A stretch of DNA of 64,000 nucleotides from Undibacterium pigrum (GCF_003201815.1 NZ_QJKB01000005.1:310001-374000); one strand, 5' to 3'. Counted from the stretch's first letter, positions 54,142-63,477 are shown. Program-made: numbers and translations. The notes: generated by a model from the sequence alone, not told the origin.

Positions 54142-54711
54142 ATGAAGATCAACAAGCTGATATTGCTGAGTCTTTTGGCCGGCACTGCGCTGGCAAGAGC
54201 AGAAGTGACAGAGACAGTGAACTACGTCAAGTATCCTGTCAGGCACGAAGCCGGTACTTCCCTGCTAAAGGCACTCGATGCAGCTTCCATTCATCCTGAA
54301 GGTGACAAGAAGCATCATGGCCATACCAGCTGGGACATACAGTGGCGATACACCTATGATAAAACCAGTGACCTAAGGACCTGCAAAGTCAAATCCATCA
54401 TCGTCACGCTGAAAGCGACCATCACCCTGCCAGAACTCAGCAGCAAGGACGACAAGGTGATTGCGCAGTTCAATAATTATTTGCCAGCACTGAAAAAACA
54501 TGAGCTGGGTCATTTACAGATTGCGCAGGAAGCCGCAAAAAAAATAGACCAGGGCCTGCTGGCGCAAGCCGCATTGCCCAGCTGCGACATACTCAAAACC
54601 GTACTCAATGCCCAGGGCATGGCACTGACAGAAGAGGCAAAAACGCAAAGCGTGCAATACGATGCCCAGACCCGCTACGGCAAAACCCAGGGTGCATATT
54701 TGTCCGATTAA
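54142..54711 (+). CDS. DUF922 putative zinc protease
   Basis: 189 residues with signal peptide (LILLSLLAGTALARA). DUF922 motif HELGHLQIAQEAA at about 119-131 is the HExxH zinc site; the CxxxC-flanking region is not intact. Residues about 60-100 have the TSWDIQWRYTYD and CKVKSIIVTLKATITLPEL beta strands typical of the family. Second of two adjacent predicted secreted zinc proteases. Confidence 0.85.
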   Translation: MKINKLILLSLLAGTALARAEVTETVNYVKYPVRHEAGTSLLKALDAASIHPEGDKKHHGHTSWDIQWRYTYDKTSDLRTCKVKSIIVTLKATITLPELSSKDDKVIAQFNNYLPALKKHELGHLQIAQEAAKKIDQGLLAQAALPSCDILKTVLNAQGMALTEEAKTQSVQYDAQTRYGKTQGAYLSD

Positions 54712-55030
54712 GTTGTTTTGCCTGGATCTCGAAGTGACTAGCAAATGCAAGCCTGATTTGCCGCTCGCCTGGGCTGCCACGAAACTTTTCCAGTAATAGC
54801 AAACAAAGCTGCTTGCAGTCAGGCGGAATGCCTGGAATCTGCGACGGCGGTTTTTGTGATGAACAGCACTCATCAAGCGGTTTTTTTAAATAAAGTGTTT
54901 TTCTGATATTTCGCAAGATGATAAAATGCCATTGATTTTACAATAAGATTTTAATGGCATATCAATTGAGCTGAGCAATTGAGCTGATCAGTTGATCGCC
55001 ATTACAACACAAATAAATGAAGGAACAGGC
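54712..55030 (+). promoter_or_regulatory. Intergenic region with a dyad upstream of the DUF4214 gene
   Basis: 319 bp without a gene. An inverted repeat ATGCCATT (54926-54933) / AATGGCAT (54953-54960) lies about 70 nt before the ATG at 55031 and may be an operator. Short repeated AATTGAGCTGA words follow at about 54964-54985. A small repeat of the form AGCAAATGCAAGYCTG lies at about 54741 and again at about 56624. Nothing else supported. Confidence 0.45.
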
Positions 55031-56581
55031 ATGGCAATAGTAACAATCTGGCAGGGAATTGAAGCTGGCAAGTTTGTGATTAAATTGTATTCAGACGGTT
55101 TGTCATCATCCAATTCTGTCAATTTAAAATTCTCTTATACCGCTTCGCAACTCATTTTAAAAGATATCCAGTTCAGTGGTTCTTCCAGTACCTCCTTGTC
55201 TGGTACTGTTGTTGGTAGCATGGGTAATGCCGAGGTCAGCGGACAATTTACTGGTGGCGGCAACGGGCAGCCATTTGCCACCCTGGTGTTTTCAGGTTCG
55301 GGTAGTGGCACGTTCAATCTGGACTTCTCCAGCCTGAGGCTTAATGGTGTTGCCTCTACCTTTGTTGATCCTCCTGCTTTTGCATTTGCGATCACAAGTA
55401 CGCCGGACGCATCAAGTATTGTCCTCAATGAAGACAGTACTTTCAACAGCGGCTACAATCCATTTCCCAGCATGTTCGCCAGCAAGCTGGAGCTTGTTAC
55501 GCAACCCAAGCACGGGACTGTCAGTTTCAATGCTAATGGACTCATACAGAGTTACAGCTATAAGCCTGACGCAAACTACAATGGTCAGGACAGTTTTAGC
55601 ATCAAGGCCAAAGACGGGTTTGATGAAAAAACTTTCCTGGTGTCGGCAACAATCAACCCGGTGAATGATGAACCAGTTGGTTCTGTCACTATAACTGGCG
55701 AAAAGACGGTTGGCTATAAAATCACTGCTTCCAATAATCTGAGTGATGCAGATGGAATGGGCGTGGTTCAATACACCTGGCAAAAAAGCAGCAATAGCGT
55801 GAGCTGGAGCGATATCGCTGGCGCCAACTCCAGCAATCTTGATCTGGTGAGTGACCTGGCAGGGCAAAATGTACGCGTAGTTGCCAGCTACAAAGACCTT
55901 GCAGGAACGTCTGAGCGCGTGGAAAGTAGTTCCTTCCTGATTGCTGCTGGTGCGCCAGCCAAAGTAGTCAATGGCACTGCAGCAGCAGACCGTATTGTCA
56001 ATACCCGCGACGCAGAGCTCGTCGATGGCGGTAACGGCATGGACACGTTTGTGAATGCCGGTTCTCGCTATAACTATACGATTGCCAACACTTCCAGCGG
56101 CTTCAAGGTAACGGACAAGTATGCACTGGAAGGCGTTGATACTCTGGTCAATGTAGAGCGCATCCAGTTTGTTGATATTAATGTCGCCCTTGATATCAAC
56201 GGTACGGCTGGCCAGGCATACCGCCTTTATCAAGCGGCATTTGGTCGCAAGCCTGATCTGGAAGGCCTGGGTTACTGGATCAAGGACATGGATAAAGGAT
56301 CCAGCCTGACGACAGTAGCGGCGGGATTTTTTCAGTCTCCAGAATTTCAAAAACTGTATGGCGCCAACCCCTCCGTCAACACCCTGATCACTAATTTTTA
56401 TCAGAACGTTTTGCACCGTGCCCCTGATCAGGCAGGTTTTGATTACTGGAATGAGCAACTGAGCAAAGGCCAGATCACCGCTGCCGGTGCTTTGGCCAGT
56501 TTTTGTGAAAGCACAGAAAATCAGGCACAGATCATAGGTTCAATACAAAATGGGATAGATTACAAGGTCTGGAATGGATAA
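55031..56581 (+). CDS. Putative secreted cadherin-like/DUF4214 protein
   Basis: 516 residues from ATG 55031 (AAGGA upstream). Begins MAIVTIWQGIEAGKFVI without a Sec signal, consistent with type I secretion. Residues about 1-110 are a beta domain. 115-215 is a cadherin-like region (SIVLNEDSTFNSG...YKPDANYNGQDSFSIKAKDG). 217-310 is Ig-like. About 325 on has VNGTAAADRIVNTRDAELVDGGNG, an RTX-like turn. The C-terminus (about 390-510) is a DUF4214 domain (AYRLYQAAFGRKPDLEGLGYWIKDM, NVLHRAPDQAGFDYWNEQL), common in secreted RTX-type proteins of this group. Probably calcium-dependent, surface or extracellular. Confidence 0.85.
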   Translation: MAIVTIWQGIEAGKFVIKLYSDGLSSSNSVNLKFSYTASQLILKDIQFSGSSSTSLSGTVVGSMGNAEVSGQFTGGGNGQPFATLVFSGSGSGTFNLDFSSLRLNGVASTFVDPPAFAFAITSTPDASSIVLNEDSTFNSGYNPFPSMFASKLELVTQPKHGTVSFNANGLIQSYSYKPDANYNGQDSFSIKAKDGFDEKTFLVSATINPVNDEPVGSVTITGEKTVGYKITASNNLSDADGMGVVQYTWQKSSNSVSWSDIAGANSSNLDLVSDLAGQNVRVVASYKDLAGTSERVESSSFLIAAGAPAKVVNGTAAADRIVNTRDAELVDGGNGMDTFVNAGSRYNYTIANTSSGFKVTDKYALEGVDTLVNVERIQFVDINVALDINGTAGQAYRLYQAAFGRKPDLEGLGYWIKDMDKGSSLTTVAAGFFQSPEFQKLYGANPSVNTLITNFYQNVLHRAPDQAGFDYWNEQLSKGQITAAGALASFCESTENQAQIIGSIQNGIDYKVWNG

Positions 56582-56697
56582 CAATAGCGTATAGCATGCT
56601 GGGGGCCATTGCCAAATATTGTGAGCAAATGCAAGTCTGGTTTGCTGCCCCCTGACATGCTGCTATGGTGATGGTCATCTCAAAATCAACCATCATC

Positions 56698-57504
56698 ATG
56701 CCCACTATCAGCCATCAGCAAGCCCTGGATAAACTGGCCGCCCGCCAATTGGTGCAAGTCATCGAAGATGATGTCGCCAATCTGGTTTCAGAAGCCATGA
56801 GTTATGCCAAGCACGACAAAAAATTGACGGTAGAAGGGTATGTGCTACCTCAATTGCTGGCGCGCTGGAATTGTGTCTTGCAAGGGTCTGCTGATGTAGT
56901 CAGCCCTGGCTATCAGGATAAAACCGCACTGGCACTGGCGCTGTTATTGCACAAGCACGGCATTGCTGAATCTGCGCTGACAGCGCGTGCCGTGCAGGCC
57001 ATCGACAACTTGAATGCCGCTGTCGCTCTCAGCGATGCTTTTTTCAGGAATACTGATGCCATCAAAGACTTGCTGGCCAGCCCGCCAGCGGCCTTGAAGA
57101 AACGCCCGTCTACCCGTGACAACCTGACTTTCCTGCGGGCGCAAGATGTCTTTGCCATACAGTTGGAACAATATTTCTATGCCGCCTATGTACATGAAAT
57201 CAGCGGCTTTAACGAATATCCCATCATAGAATTATATGATGCCCGCTTTGACAGCAGGCCAGCAATGGCGGATGTACAGGCTTGTACAGCCTGGGGCGAA
57301 ACCTATAACGATGGGCAGGCCCGTGTTTCTCTACAAGCCATATGTGGCATGCGTCACTTGCCTGATCCTGCCAACCAGTTTCACCTGATCGCCAGTGGCG
57401 TATCAGAGAAACCCGGGCGCAGCCATTTGCAGGATGCGCGATCTTTATATGCGCTCAGTGATTTGTTCAGTTTGCAGAAAATTTTGCGCAAGATAGGGGC
57501 CTAG
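56698..57504 (+). CDS. Hypothetical protein
   Basis: 268 residues from ATG 56698 (MPTISHQQALDKLAARQLVQVIEDDVANLVSEAM). Mainly helical, with AEYVLP-like and KRPSTRDNLTFLRAQDVF segments and a beta-rich middle (EISGFNEYPIIELYDARFDSRP). No signal peptide, membrane helix or recognised motif. Convergent with the LOG gene. Confidence 0.65.
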   Translation: MPTISHQQALDKLAARQLVQVIEDDVANLVSEAMSYAKHDKKLTVEGYVLPQLLARWNCVLQGSADVVSPGYQDKTALALALLLHKHGIAESALTARAVQAIDNLNAAVALSDAFFRNTDAIKDLLASPPAALKKRPSTRDNLTFLRAQDVFAIQLEQYFYAAYVHEISGFNEYPIIELYDARFDSRPAMADVQACTAWGETYNDGQARVSLQAICGMRHLPDPANQFHLIASGVSEKPGRSHLQDARSLYALSDLFSLQKILRKIGA

Positions 57505-57554
57505 TACACCTTGCTAAAGCGGGCAGGGGGCGGCGCGCGCACCCTGCTGTTCTC

Positions 57555-58292
57555 CTACAAATACAACATCTTTTGCCGCTCATCTTCTGACAAATTAATA
57601 TCCCTGGCTTCATAAAACGCAAAAATGGCATCGACGATATTGGCTGGTTCATCGATGAGTTGTACCAGGTTGAGGTCGTCATGGTTAATCATGCCATTGC
57701 CAGCCATTTGCACCCTGATCCAGTCCAGCAAACCCTGCCAGAAACTGTTGCCCACCAAAATCACCGGGATATTGCGGGTCTTGCCGGTTTGTATCAGCGT
57801 CAGTACCTCGCTGACTTCATCCAGAGTACCAAAGCCGCCAGGGAAAACCACATAGGCATCGGCATATTTGACAAAAGCCACCTTGCGCGCAAAAAAGTGG
57901 CGGAAGGAAAGACTGATGTTTTGCCATGGGTTACTACGTTGCTCGTGTGGCAATTCTATATTCAAGCCAACTGAAGGCGATGCTCCCTCGAAAGCCCCCT
58001 TGTTGGCGGCTTCCATGATGCCGGGGCCACCGCCAGAGATAACGGCAAAACCCTCGTCCGACAGGCGGCGCGACAAATCCACGCATTTGGCATAGTCAGG
58101 GTGGTCATCCCTGGTGCGGGCCGACCCAAAAATCGTCACTGCGGGGCGGATTGATGAAAGCCTCTCGGTGGACTCGATAAATTCTGCCATAATCGTGAAC
58201 ATATGCCATGATTCACGCGCTTTCAGCGAAGTTGCTTTTTCCTGATCGATAATCTGGCGCAACCTCGTTACTTCTTTTCTGTTTCCGTTCAT
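57555..58292 (-). CDS. LOG family protein (cytokinin riboside phosphate phosphoribohydrolase-like)
   Basis: 245 residues from ATG 58292. Signature GGGPGIMEAANKGAFEGA (about 87-104) and PGGFGTLDEVSEVLTLIQTGK (about 150-170) match LOG, with the catalytic E and R. The family hydrolyses nucleoside 5'-monophosphates to base and ribose phosphate. Its start codon directly abuts the polA start on the other strand (CATATG), so the two genes leave no intergenic space. Confidence 0.92.
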   Translation of the reverse strand: MNGNRKEVTRLRQIIDQEKATSLKARESWHMFTIMAEFIESTERLSSIRPAVTIFGSARTRDDHPDYAKCVDLSRRLSDEGFAVISGGGPGIMEAANKGAFEGASPSVGLNIELPHEQRSNPWQNISLSFRHFFARKVAFVKYADAYVVFPGGFGTLDEVSEVLTLIQTGKTRNIPVILVGNSFWQGLLDWIRVQMAGNGMINHDDLNLVQLIDEPANIVDAIFAFYEARDINLSEDERQKMLYL

Positions 58293-61091
58293 ATGCAAAA
58301 TACCCTCTTGTTAGTCGATGGCTCCAGCTATCTGTACCGCGCCTTCCATGCCATGCCTGATCTGCGTAATCCGCAAGGTGAGCCTACGGGGGCCATCTAC
58401 GGCATGATCAATATGTTACGCCGTTTGCGCGCTGATTACCCGGCAGCATACATGGCCTGCGTTTTTGATGCAAAAGGCAAGACCTTCCGCGATGACCTGT
58501 ATGCCGAGTACAAGGCCCAGCGCGCCCCCATGCCCGACGACTTGCGCCTGCAGATAGAACCCATCCATGCCGCCGTAAAGGCCATGGGCTGGCCCATCCT
58601 CATGGTAGAGGGGGTAGAGGCCGATGACGTCATAGGCACGCTGGCAGTAGAAGCCACCAAGCTGGGTTTCAACACCATTGTCTCTACCGGTGACAAGGAC
58701 CTGGCGCAACTCGTCAACGCCAATGTCACCCTGATCAATACCATGAGCAATGAAAAGCTCGATGAACCAGGCGTGCTGGCCAAGTTTGGCGTGCCACCCA
58801 ACCGCATCATCGATTACCTGACCCTGATAGGCGACACCGTCGATAACGTGCCCGGCGTTGCCAAATGCGGCCCCAAGACTGCCGTCAAATGGCTGACAGA
58901 ATACGACAGCCTTGATGGCGTCATCGCCAACGCCGACAAGATCAAGGGCGTGGTGGGTGATAACCTGCGCAGCGCGCTGGAATGGCTGCCACAAGGCCGC
59001 GTACTCATCACCGTCAAGACCGATTGCGACCTGGCAGGGCATTACGATTCCATACAAGACAGCCTGGTCGCCAAGGAAGAAAGCCGCGAAGACATGCTGG
59101 CCTTCTTCACCCGCTATGGCTTCAAGACCTGGCTGCGTGAAATCACTGGTGACGCCACCGCCGGCGCGACACCACTGCCAGCCGCCAAGGCTGCCACCAG
59201 TGGTGGTAACCCGGCACAGGCAGGTTTGTTCAATGACGATGCGAATGCTGATACGAATGTTGGCGACAGCCCGGCTGCACCAGTCCAGCACAATTATGAA
59301 ACGGTATTGAGCGAAGCCGCACTCGACGAGTGGTTGGCCCGCATCAATGCCGCCAAACTGACATCGGTAGATACAGAAACCACTTCGCTGGAACCCATGA
59401 CGGCGCAACTGGTGGGCATCTCACTGTGCTGCGAAGTCGGCCATGCGGCTTACATCCCCGTTGCCCATAACTACCCCGGTGCGCCTGAGCAATTATCGCT
59501 GGCTGTGGTGCTGGGCAAGATGAAGGCCTGGCTGGAAGATGACAGCAAGCCCAAGGTCGGCCAAAACCTCAAATACGACAGCCATATCTTCGCCAACCAG
59601 GGTGTGAGCCTGCGTGGTATCGCACATGACACCCTGCTCGAATCCTATGTCTTTGAATCGCATAAATCGCATGACATGGACAGCCTTGCCATGCGCCACC
59701 TCGGCAAGAAAACTATCAGCTTTGAAGAAGTCTGTGGCAAAGGTGCCAGCCAGATAGGCTTTAACCAGGTCGATCTGGAACGCGCCACTGCCTACGCCGC
59801 AGAAGACGCCGACATCACCCTGCAACTGCATCTGGCCATGTGGCCAGAGATACAACCTGATGCCAATTTGTTGCGCGTGTATCACGACATAGAGCTGCCC
59901 ACTTCTGTCGTCCTGCAAAAGATAGAACGCAATGGCGTACACATCAATAAAGACTTGCTCGAAGCGCAATCGCATGAAATCGGCATACGCCTGCTGGAGC
60001 TGGAACAAAAGGCCTATGAACTGGCAGAGCAGCCTTTCAATTTGAATTCACCCAAACAACTGGGCGAGATTTTCTTTGGCAAGCTGGGCCTGCCCGTCGT
60101 CAAGAAAACCCCTTCCGGCGCACCATCGACGGATGAAGAAGTCTTGCAAAAACTGGCTGAGGATTACCCCCTGCCCAAGGTCTTGCTTGAATACCGCGGC
60201 CTGGCCAAACTCAAATCGACTTACACCGACAAACTGCCCAAGATGGTCAACGCCAGCACAGGCCGCGTCCACACCAATTATGCGCAGGCAGTGGCTGTCA
60301 CTGGCCGCCTGGCATCGAATGACCCCAACCTGCAAAACATCCCCGTGCGCACTGCAGAAGGCCGCCGCATACGCGAAGCCTTTGTCGCCGGACCAGGCAA
60401 TGTCATTATCTCTGCCGACTATTCGCAAATTGAATTGCGCATCATGGCCCACATCTCAGGTGACGCCAGCCTGCTGGCCGCCTTTGCCAATGGCGAAGAC
60501 ATCCACCGCGCCACTGCCTCCGAGATTTTTGCCGTAGCCCTTGATGAGGTGAGCAGCGAACAACGCCGCTATGCCAAGGTCATCAACTTTGGCCTCATCT
60601 ATGGCATGAGCGCCTTTGGCCTCGCTGGCAACCTCGGCATAGAACGCAGCGCCGCACAAAGCTATATCGACAAATACTTCCAGCGTTATCCTGGCGTTGC
60701 CCAGTACATGGCCGACACCCGCACCAAGGCCAAGGCCCACGGCTATGTAGAAACCGTCTTCGGTCGCCGCCTGTGGCTGGCAGAAATCAATTCCCCCAAC
60801 GGCCCCCGCCGGGCAGGCGCCGAACGTGCAGCGATCAACGCCCCCATGCAAGGCACAGCAGCCGACCTCATCAAACTTGCCATGATCGCCGTACAAGGCT
60901 GGCTGGAAACAGACCAACTGCAATCCAGAATGATCATGCAGGTCCACGATGAACTGGTACTCGAAGTACCGCAAGCTGAACTGGAACTGGTCAAACAGAA
61001 GTTGCCTGAGTTGATGGCGAATGTGGCCAAGCTGGATGTGCCTTTATTGGCTGAAGTGGGTGTGGGCGGGAATTGGGAGGAGGCGCATTGA
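58293..61091 (+). CDS. polA: DNA polymerase I
   Basis: 932 residues. 5'-3' exonuclease (about 1-290, LLVDGSSYLYRAFHAM start, DKDLAQLV). 3'-5' exonuclease (about 340-530, SVDTETTSL at about 356, YAAEDADITL late). Polymerase with motif A SADYSQIELRIM (about 707), motif B region YAKVINFGLIYGMSAFGLA (about 760) and motif C MQVHDELVLEV (about 883). All domains are intact. Fills repair gaps and removes RNA primers. Its promoter must lie inside the LOG gene. Confidence 0.97.
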   Translation: MQNTLLLVDGSSYLYRAFHAMPDLRNPQGEPTGAIYGMINMLRRLRADYPAAYMACVFDAKGKTFRDDLYAEYKAQRAPMPDDLRLQIEPIHAAVKAMGWPILMVEGVEADDVIGTLAVEATKLGFNTIVSTGDKDLAQLVNANVTLINTMSNEKLDEPGVLAKFGVPPNRIIDYLTLIGDTVDNVPGVAKCGPKTAVKWLTEYDSLDGVIANADKIKGVVGDNLRSALEWLPQGRVLITVKTDCDLAGHYDSIQDSLVAKEESREDMLAFFTRYGFKTWLREITGDATAGATPLPAAKAATSGGNPAQAGLFNDDANADTNVGDSPAAPVQHNYETVLSEAALDEWLARINAAKLTSVDTETTSLEPMTAQLVGISLCCEVGHAAYIPVAHNYPGAPEQLSLAVVLGKMKAWLEDDSKPKVGQNLKYDSHIFANQGVSLRGIAHDTLLESYVFESHKSHDMDSLAMRHLGKKTISFEEVCGKGASQIGFNQVDLERATAYAAEDADITLQLHLAMWPEIQPDANLLRVYHDIELPTSVVLQKIERNGVHINKDLLEAQSHEIGIRLLELEQKAYELAEQPFNLNSPKQLGEIFFGKLGLPVVKKTPSGAPSTDEEVLQKLAEDYPLPKVLLEYRGLAKLKSTYTDKLPKMVNASTGRVHTNYAQAVAVTGRLASNDPNLQNIPVRTAEGRRIREAFVAGPGNVIISADYSQIELRIMAHISGDASLLAAFANGEDIHRATASEIFAVALDEVSSEQRRYAKVINFGLIYGMSAFGLAGNLGIERSAAQSYIDKYFQRYPGVAQYMADTRTKAKAHGYVETVFGRRLWLAEINSPNGPRRAGAERAAINAPMQGTAADLIKLAMIAVQGWLETDQLQSRMIMQVHDELVLEVPQAELELVKQKLPELMANVAKLDVPLLAEVGVGGNWEEAH

Positions 61092-61108
61092 AAAGCTAAT
61101 TTCGTCTC

Positions 61109-61145
61109 TATAGCCTGGGCCGGGCCGTTCCAGGCTACTTTTTAC
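61109..61145 (+). terminator. Terminator after polA
   Basis: Stem TAGCCTGG / CCAGGCTA with a loop of about 12 nt, followed by CTTTTT. About 20 nt beyond the polA stop. Confidence 0.75.
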
Positions 61146-61273
61146 CAACCCAACACTAGGCCCTGGATTACGTATGTATTCTGAATATGAATTGAATAAA
61201 TCAGTGCTTCACATGTGTATATACCTTGACTTGCCCTGGCATCCAATGGATGCAATCATGCATGTAATTTCAA

Positions 61274-61561
61274 ATGAGTACTATGGACGAAGCCCCAGAT
61301 AAAAAACTTGATGAAGATATCGAGGCGGAAAAGGCGGTAGGTTCTATCGTAAAATTGATACTTATTTGTTTGGCTTATGGTTTACTCGTGTATGGAGCGT
61401 GGAACTACGATGGTCCAAGTGGGCAAACCACGAGTCTTGGTTCTTTTCTGATGTTCTTGTTTCCTGAAATTCTTATCTTTGTCTTTTTAGGATTAGTGAT
61501 TATCGTTGGAGCAGTTGCCTTGCTAATACGCTTCATCCGAAATTTATTTTCTAGCCCTTAG
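61274..61561 (+). CDS. Small two-helix membrane protein
   Basis: 95 residues, charged N-terminus (DEAPDKKLDEDIEAEK) and two transmembrane helices (about 24-43, 57-88). No family recognised. Followed at 61558-61587 by a hairpin (TTAGCCTGG / CCAGGCTAA) like that after polA. Confidence 0.6.
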   Translation: MSTMDEAPDKKLDEDIEAEKAVGSIVKLILICLAYGLLVYGAWNYDGPSGQTTSLGSFLMFLFPEILIFVFLGLVIIVGAVALLIRFIRNLFSSP

Positions 61562-61608
61562 CCTGGGCTGGGCCTCGCCAGGCTAAGCGTCATGAGTAAA
61601 ACAAAAGC

Positions 61609-62115
61609 ATGAATATTGAATTAATCGAGCAAACCATTATTCAGGCAAAATGGTTTTCAAAAATAGGAAAGTATTGTCCGGATGACGGCATGCTGGCAAT
61701 CCCGAACTTGCGAGCGTGGGATACACAAATTTTCAATGCCGACATCGGCGAACGTGAAGCAGACATCGCAGCCAATATGGATTGGCTGCCAGGTTGCATC
61801 GCTGATAGCGATCCCATACACGGCAGTGCCTTACGCAATTTTCTCGAAGAAAGTCAAATTGATTATCGTCCCGTACTCAAAGAAATCAGTCAACTATGCA
61901 TGAGATCCTTGCGTATTGTTGCCGATGATGCCATCACCAGTGGGCCTCACAATTTCACAAAACCTGCCAAGGATGCAGCTTTGTATTGCACACGTATCGC
62001 TGCAATGGAAAGCATGGCAAAAAAACCTGGCCGCTGGTGTCAATTGCTTGCTCTGTACGGGAGCGGGTACTGGCCTTGCGGCATGATGCCCGATGGAACA
62101 CTAGTAGTGCTGTGA
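61609..62115 (+). CDS. Hypothetical protein
   Basis: 168 residues, MNIELIEQTIIQAKWFSKIGKYCPDDGM. Cysteine and tryptophan content is high near the end (RWCQLLALYGSGYWPCGMMPDG). No recognised motif or membrane segment. Codon use is AT-leaning. Confidence 0.6.
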   Translation: MNIELIEQTIIQAKWFSKIGKYCPDDGMLAIPNLRAWDTQIFNADIGEREADIAANMDWLPGCIADSDPIHGSALRNFLEESQIDYRPVLKEISQLCMRSLRIVADDAITSGPHNFTKPAKDAALYCTRIAAMESMAKKPGRWCQLLALYGSGYWPCGMMPDGTLVVL

Positions 62116-62148
62116 CCTTATTATTATCATTATTATTCAGTGACGTAG

Positions 62149-62166
62149 GGCGGATTGTAATCCGCC
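62149..62166. repeat. Small GGCGGATT hairpin
   Basis: GGCGGATT (62149-62156), GT, AATCCGCC (62159-62166). Related in form to widespread REP hairpins with GGCGGATT arms. 62116-62429 holds only repeats and the RAYT leader. Confidence 0.6.
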
Positions 62167-62217
62167 GCATGAGATCGTCATCCTCCTCAGAAGGCCTGAT
62201 TTAAAATGACCAGTGTT

Positions 62218-62250
62218 GTAGGTTGGGCTACGATTTATCAGCCCAACACT
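62218..62250. repeat. REP arm left of RAYT
   Basis: About 33 bp beginning GTAGGTTGGGCTACG and ending CAGCCCAACAC. Inverted partner at 62338-62370 differs at about three positions. Together they flank the region immediately upstream of the RAYT gene, as in REPtron units. Confidence 0.75.
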
Positions 62251-62337
62251 GGGCCTTGGATTACGTACGTGACAGAAAGTGAAGTTGAATAAATCTTTAC
62301 TTCGTCTAGATGAAAATGTACGTTATTTATATGCCGA

Positions 62338-62370
62338 GTGTTGGGCTGATACCCCGTAGCCCAACCTACG
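62338..62370. repeat. REP arm nearest to the RAYT gene (inverted)
   Basis: Reverse complement of 62218-62250, containing CGTAGCCCAACCTACG. The AGCCCAACACTxGGCC word and its downstream context also recur at about 61150-61205 as a direct repeat. Confidence 0.75.
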
Positions 62371-62429
62371 ATATACTGCCAGCTTGGATATTATGATGTA
62401 CCCTTTACATCAACCACTAATTTAAAATC

Positions 62430-62957
62430 ATGCGTTACCGCCGCGCTAATGTCCCCGGTGCCACTTACTTTTTTACGGTCAATCTGCAAAATCGGAAAAG
62501 TCAATTACTTACCGAGCATATAGACATTTTACGAACAGCGTTCCGCACGGTACAGCAAAGATATCCCTTTAAAATCATCGCCATGGTTGTTATGCCTGAA
62601 CACTTGCATGCAATCTGGGAATTGCCACAAGGTGATTTGGACTTTTCCTTGCGTTGGTCACTTATTAAGGCTGCATTCTCCAAAGCTTTGCCCAAACAGG
62701 AAAACATCAGCATCAGCCGCCAGCAAAAGCGCGAGCGTGGAATCTGGCAGCGTCGTTTTTGGGAGCATTTGATACGAGACGATGATGACCTGGAAATGCA
62801 TATCTCTTATCTGCACTACAATCCCGTCAAGCACGGCTATGTAGATCAAGCCAGCGCATGGCCCCATTCTTCATTGCATAAATTCATCGCGCAAGGCATT
62901 CTTGATATCAATTGGGGAGAAACTGCACGTACGATAGAATTACAAAAAGTTGAATGA
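62430..62957 (+). CDS. REP-associated tyrosine transposase (RAYT)
   Basis: 175 residues. MRYRRANVPGATYFFTVNLQNR start, VMPEHLHAIWELP (HUH-type metal-binding histidines in MPEHLH), and Tyr in ISYLHYNPVKHGYVDQASAWPHSSLHKF, the typical Y1_Tnp RAYT signature. These enzymes act on REP sequences and are usually single-copy. The REP-like inverted repeats directly upstream probably form its own recognition unit. Confidence 0.93.
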   Translation: MRYRRANVPGATYFFTVNLQNRKSQLLTEHIDILRTAFRTVQQRYPFKIIAMVVMPEHLHAIWELPQGDLDFSLRWSLIKAAFSKALPKQENISISRQQKRERGIWQRRFWEHLIRDDDDLEMHISYLHYNPVKHGYVDQASAWPHSSLHKFIAQGILDINWGETARTIELQKVE

Positions 62958-62994
62958 ATCATTTGTACTATTGCAGCACTGAAAAAGGAAGCTT

Positions 62995-63402
62995 ATGGGA
63001 GTTGATCTCTGCCTAGTCCCGGTAGATTTTGAGCATGACAATGGTGAGCTGATCTGCACTAAGGGATTTGAGCTTGACTTGAACGAAGTCATTGCCCCTT
63101 TTTTAGAAATGGAGTGGCATCGCTATCCCGGTGCCAAGGTGTATTGGCCCTTTGTTCCTGTTCCGGAGAACATTCTTGAGCAGTTACCATTTGATCTGCC
63201 GCATATTGGCGGACCCTACAGTCATGTCATGTTTGGCAAGGCGCTTGAAGCAGAGCTTCATTACATCTATGCCAAAGATGTCAAGAGAGCCTATCCACCA
63301 GAAAAGCTACATTCGGTGGACATGAACGATGTTGAACGGGCAGGGATTTCCTACATCAACTGCCTTCATGATGATGTTAAGGTTTTTATTTTTACTTGGT
63401 AG
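62995..63402 (+). CDS. Hypothetical protein
   Basis: 135 residues, AAGGAAGCTT before ATG. MGVDLCLVPVDFEHDNGELICTKGFELDLNEVIAPFLEMEWHRYPG. Acidic and aromatic; no membrane segment. Function unknown; possibly a small immunity-like protein, but this is speculative. Confidence 0.65.
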   Translation: MGVDLCLVPVDFEHDNGELICTKGFELDLNEVIAPFLEMEWHRYPGAKVYWPFVPVPENILEQLPFDLPHIGGPYSHVMFGKALEAELHYIYAKDVKRAYPPEKLHSVDMNDVERAGISYINCLHDDVKVFIFTW

Positions 63403-63477
63403 TTTTAGTTGGAAACATTTTTAGGAATTGCTAAAATTTTGTTGAGACATAGCCGGAGCATGAGGTTAAGAAGCCAG

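Noticed and set aside
55412..56458. Long open frame (348 residues) antisense to the DUF4214 gene
   Set aside because: The plus-strand frame has clear domain structure; the antisense frame has no homology-like pattern.
58416..59408. 330-residue antisense open frame in polA
   Set aside because: Shadow of the conserved exonuclease region of polA; no plausible start context.
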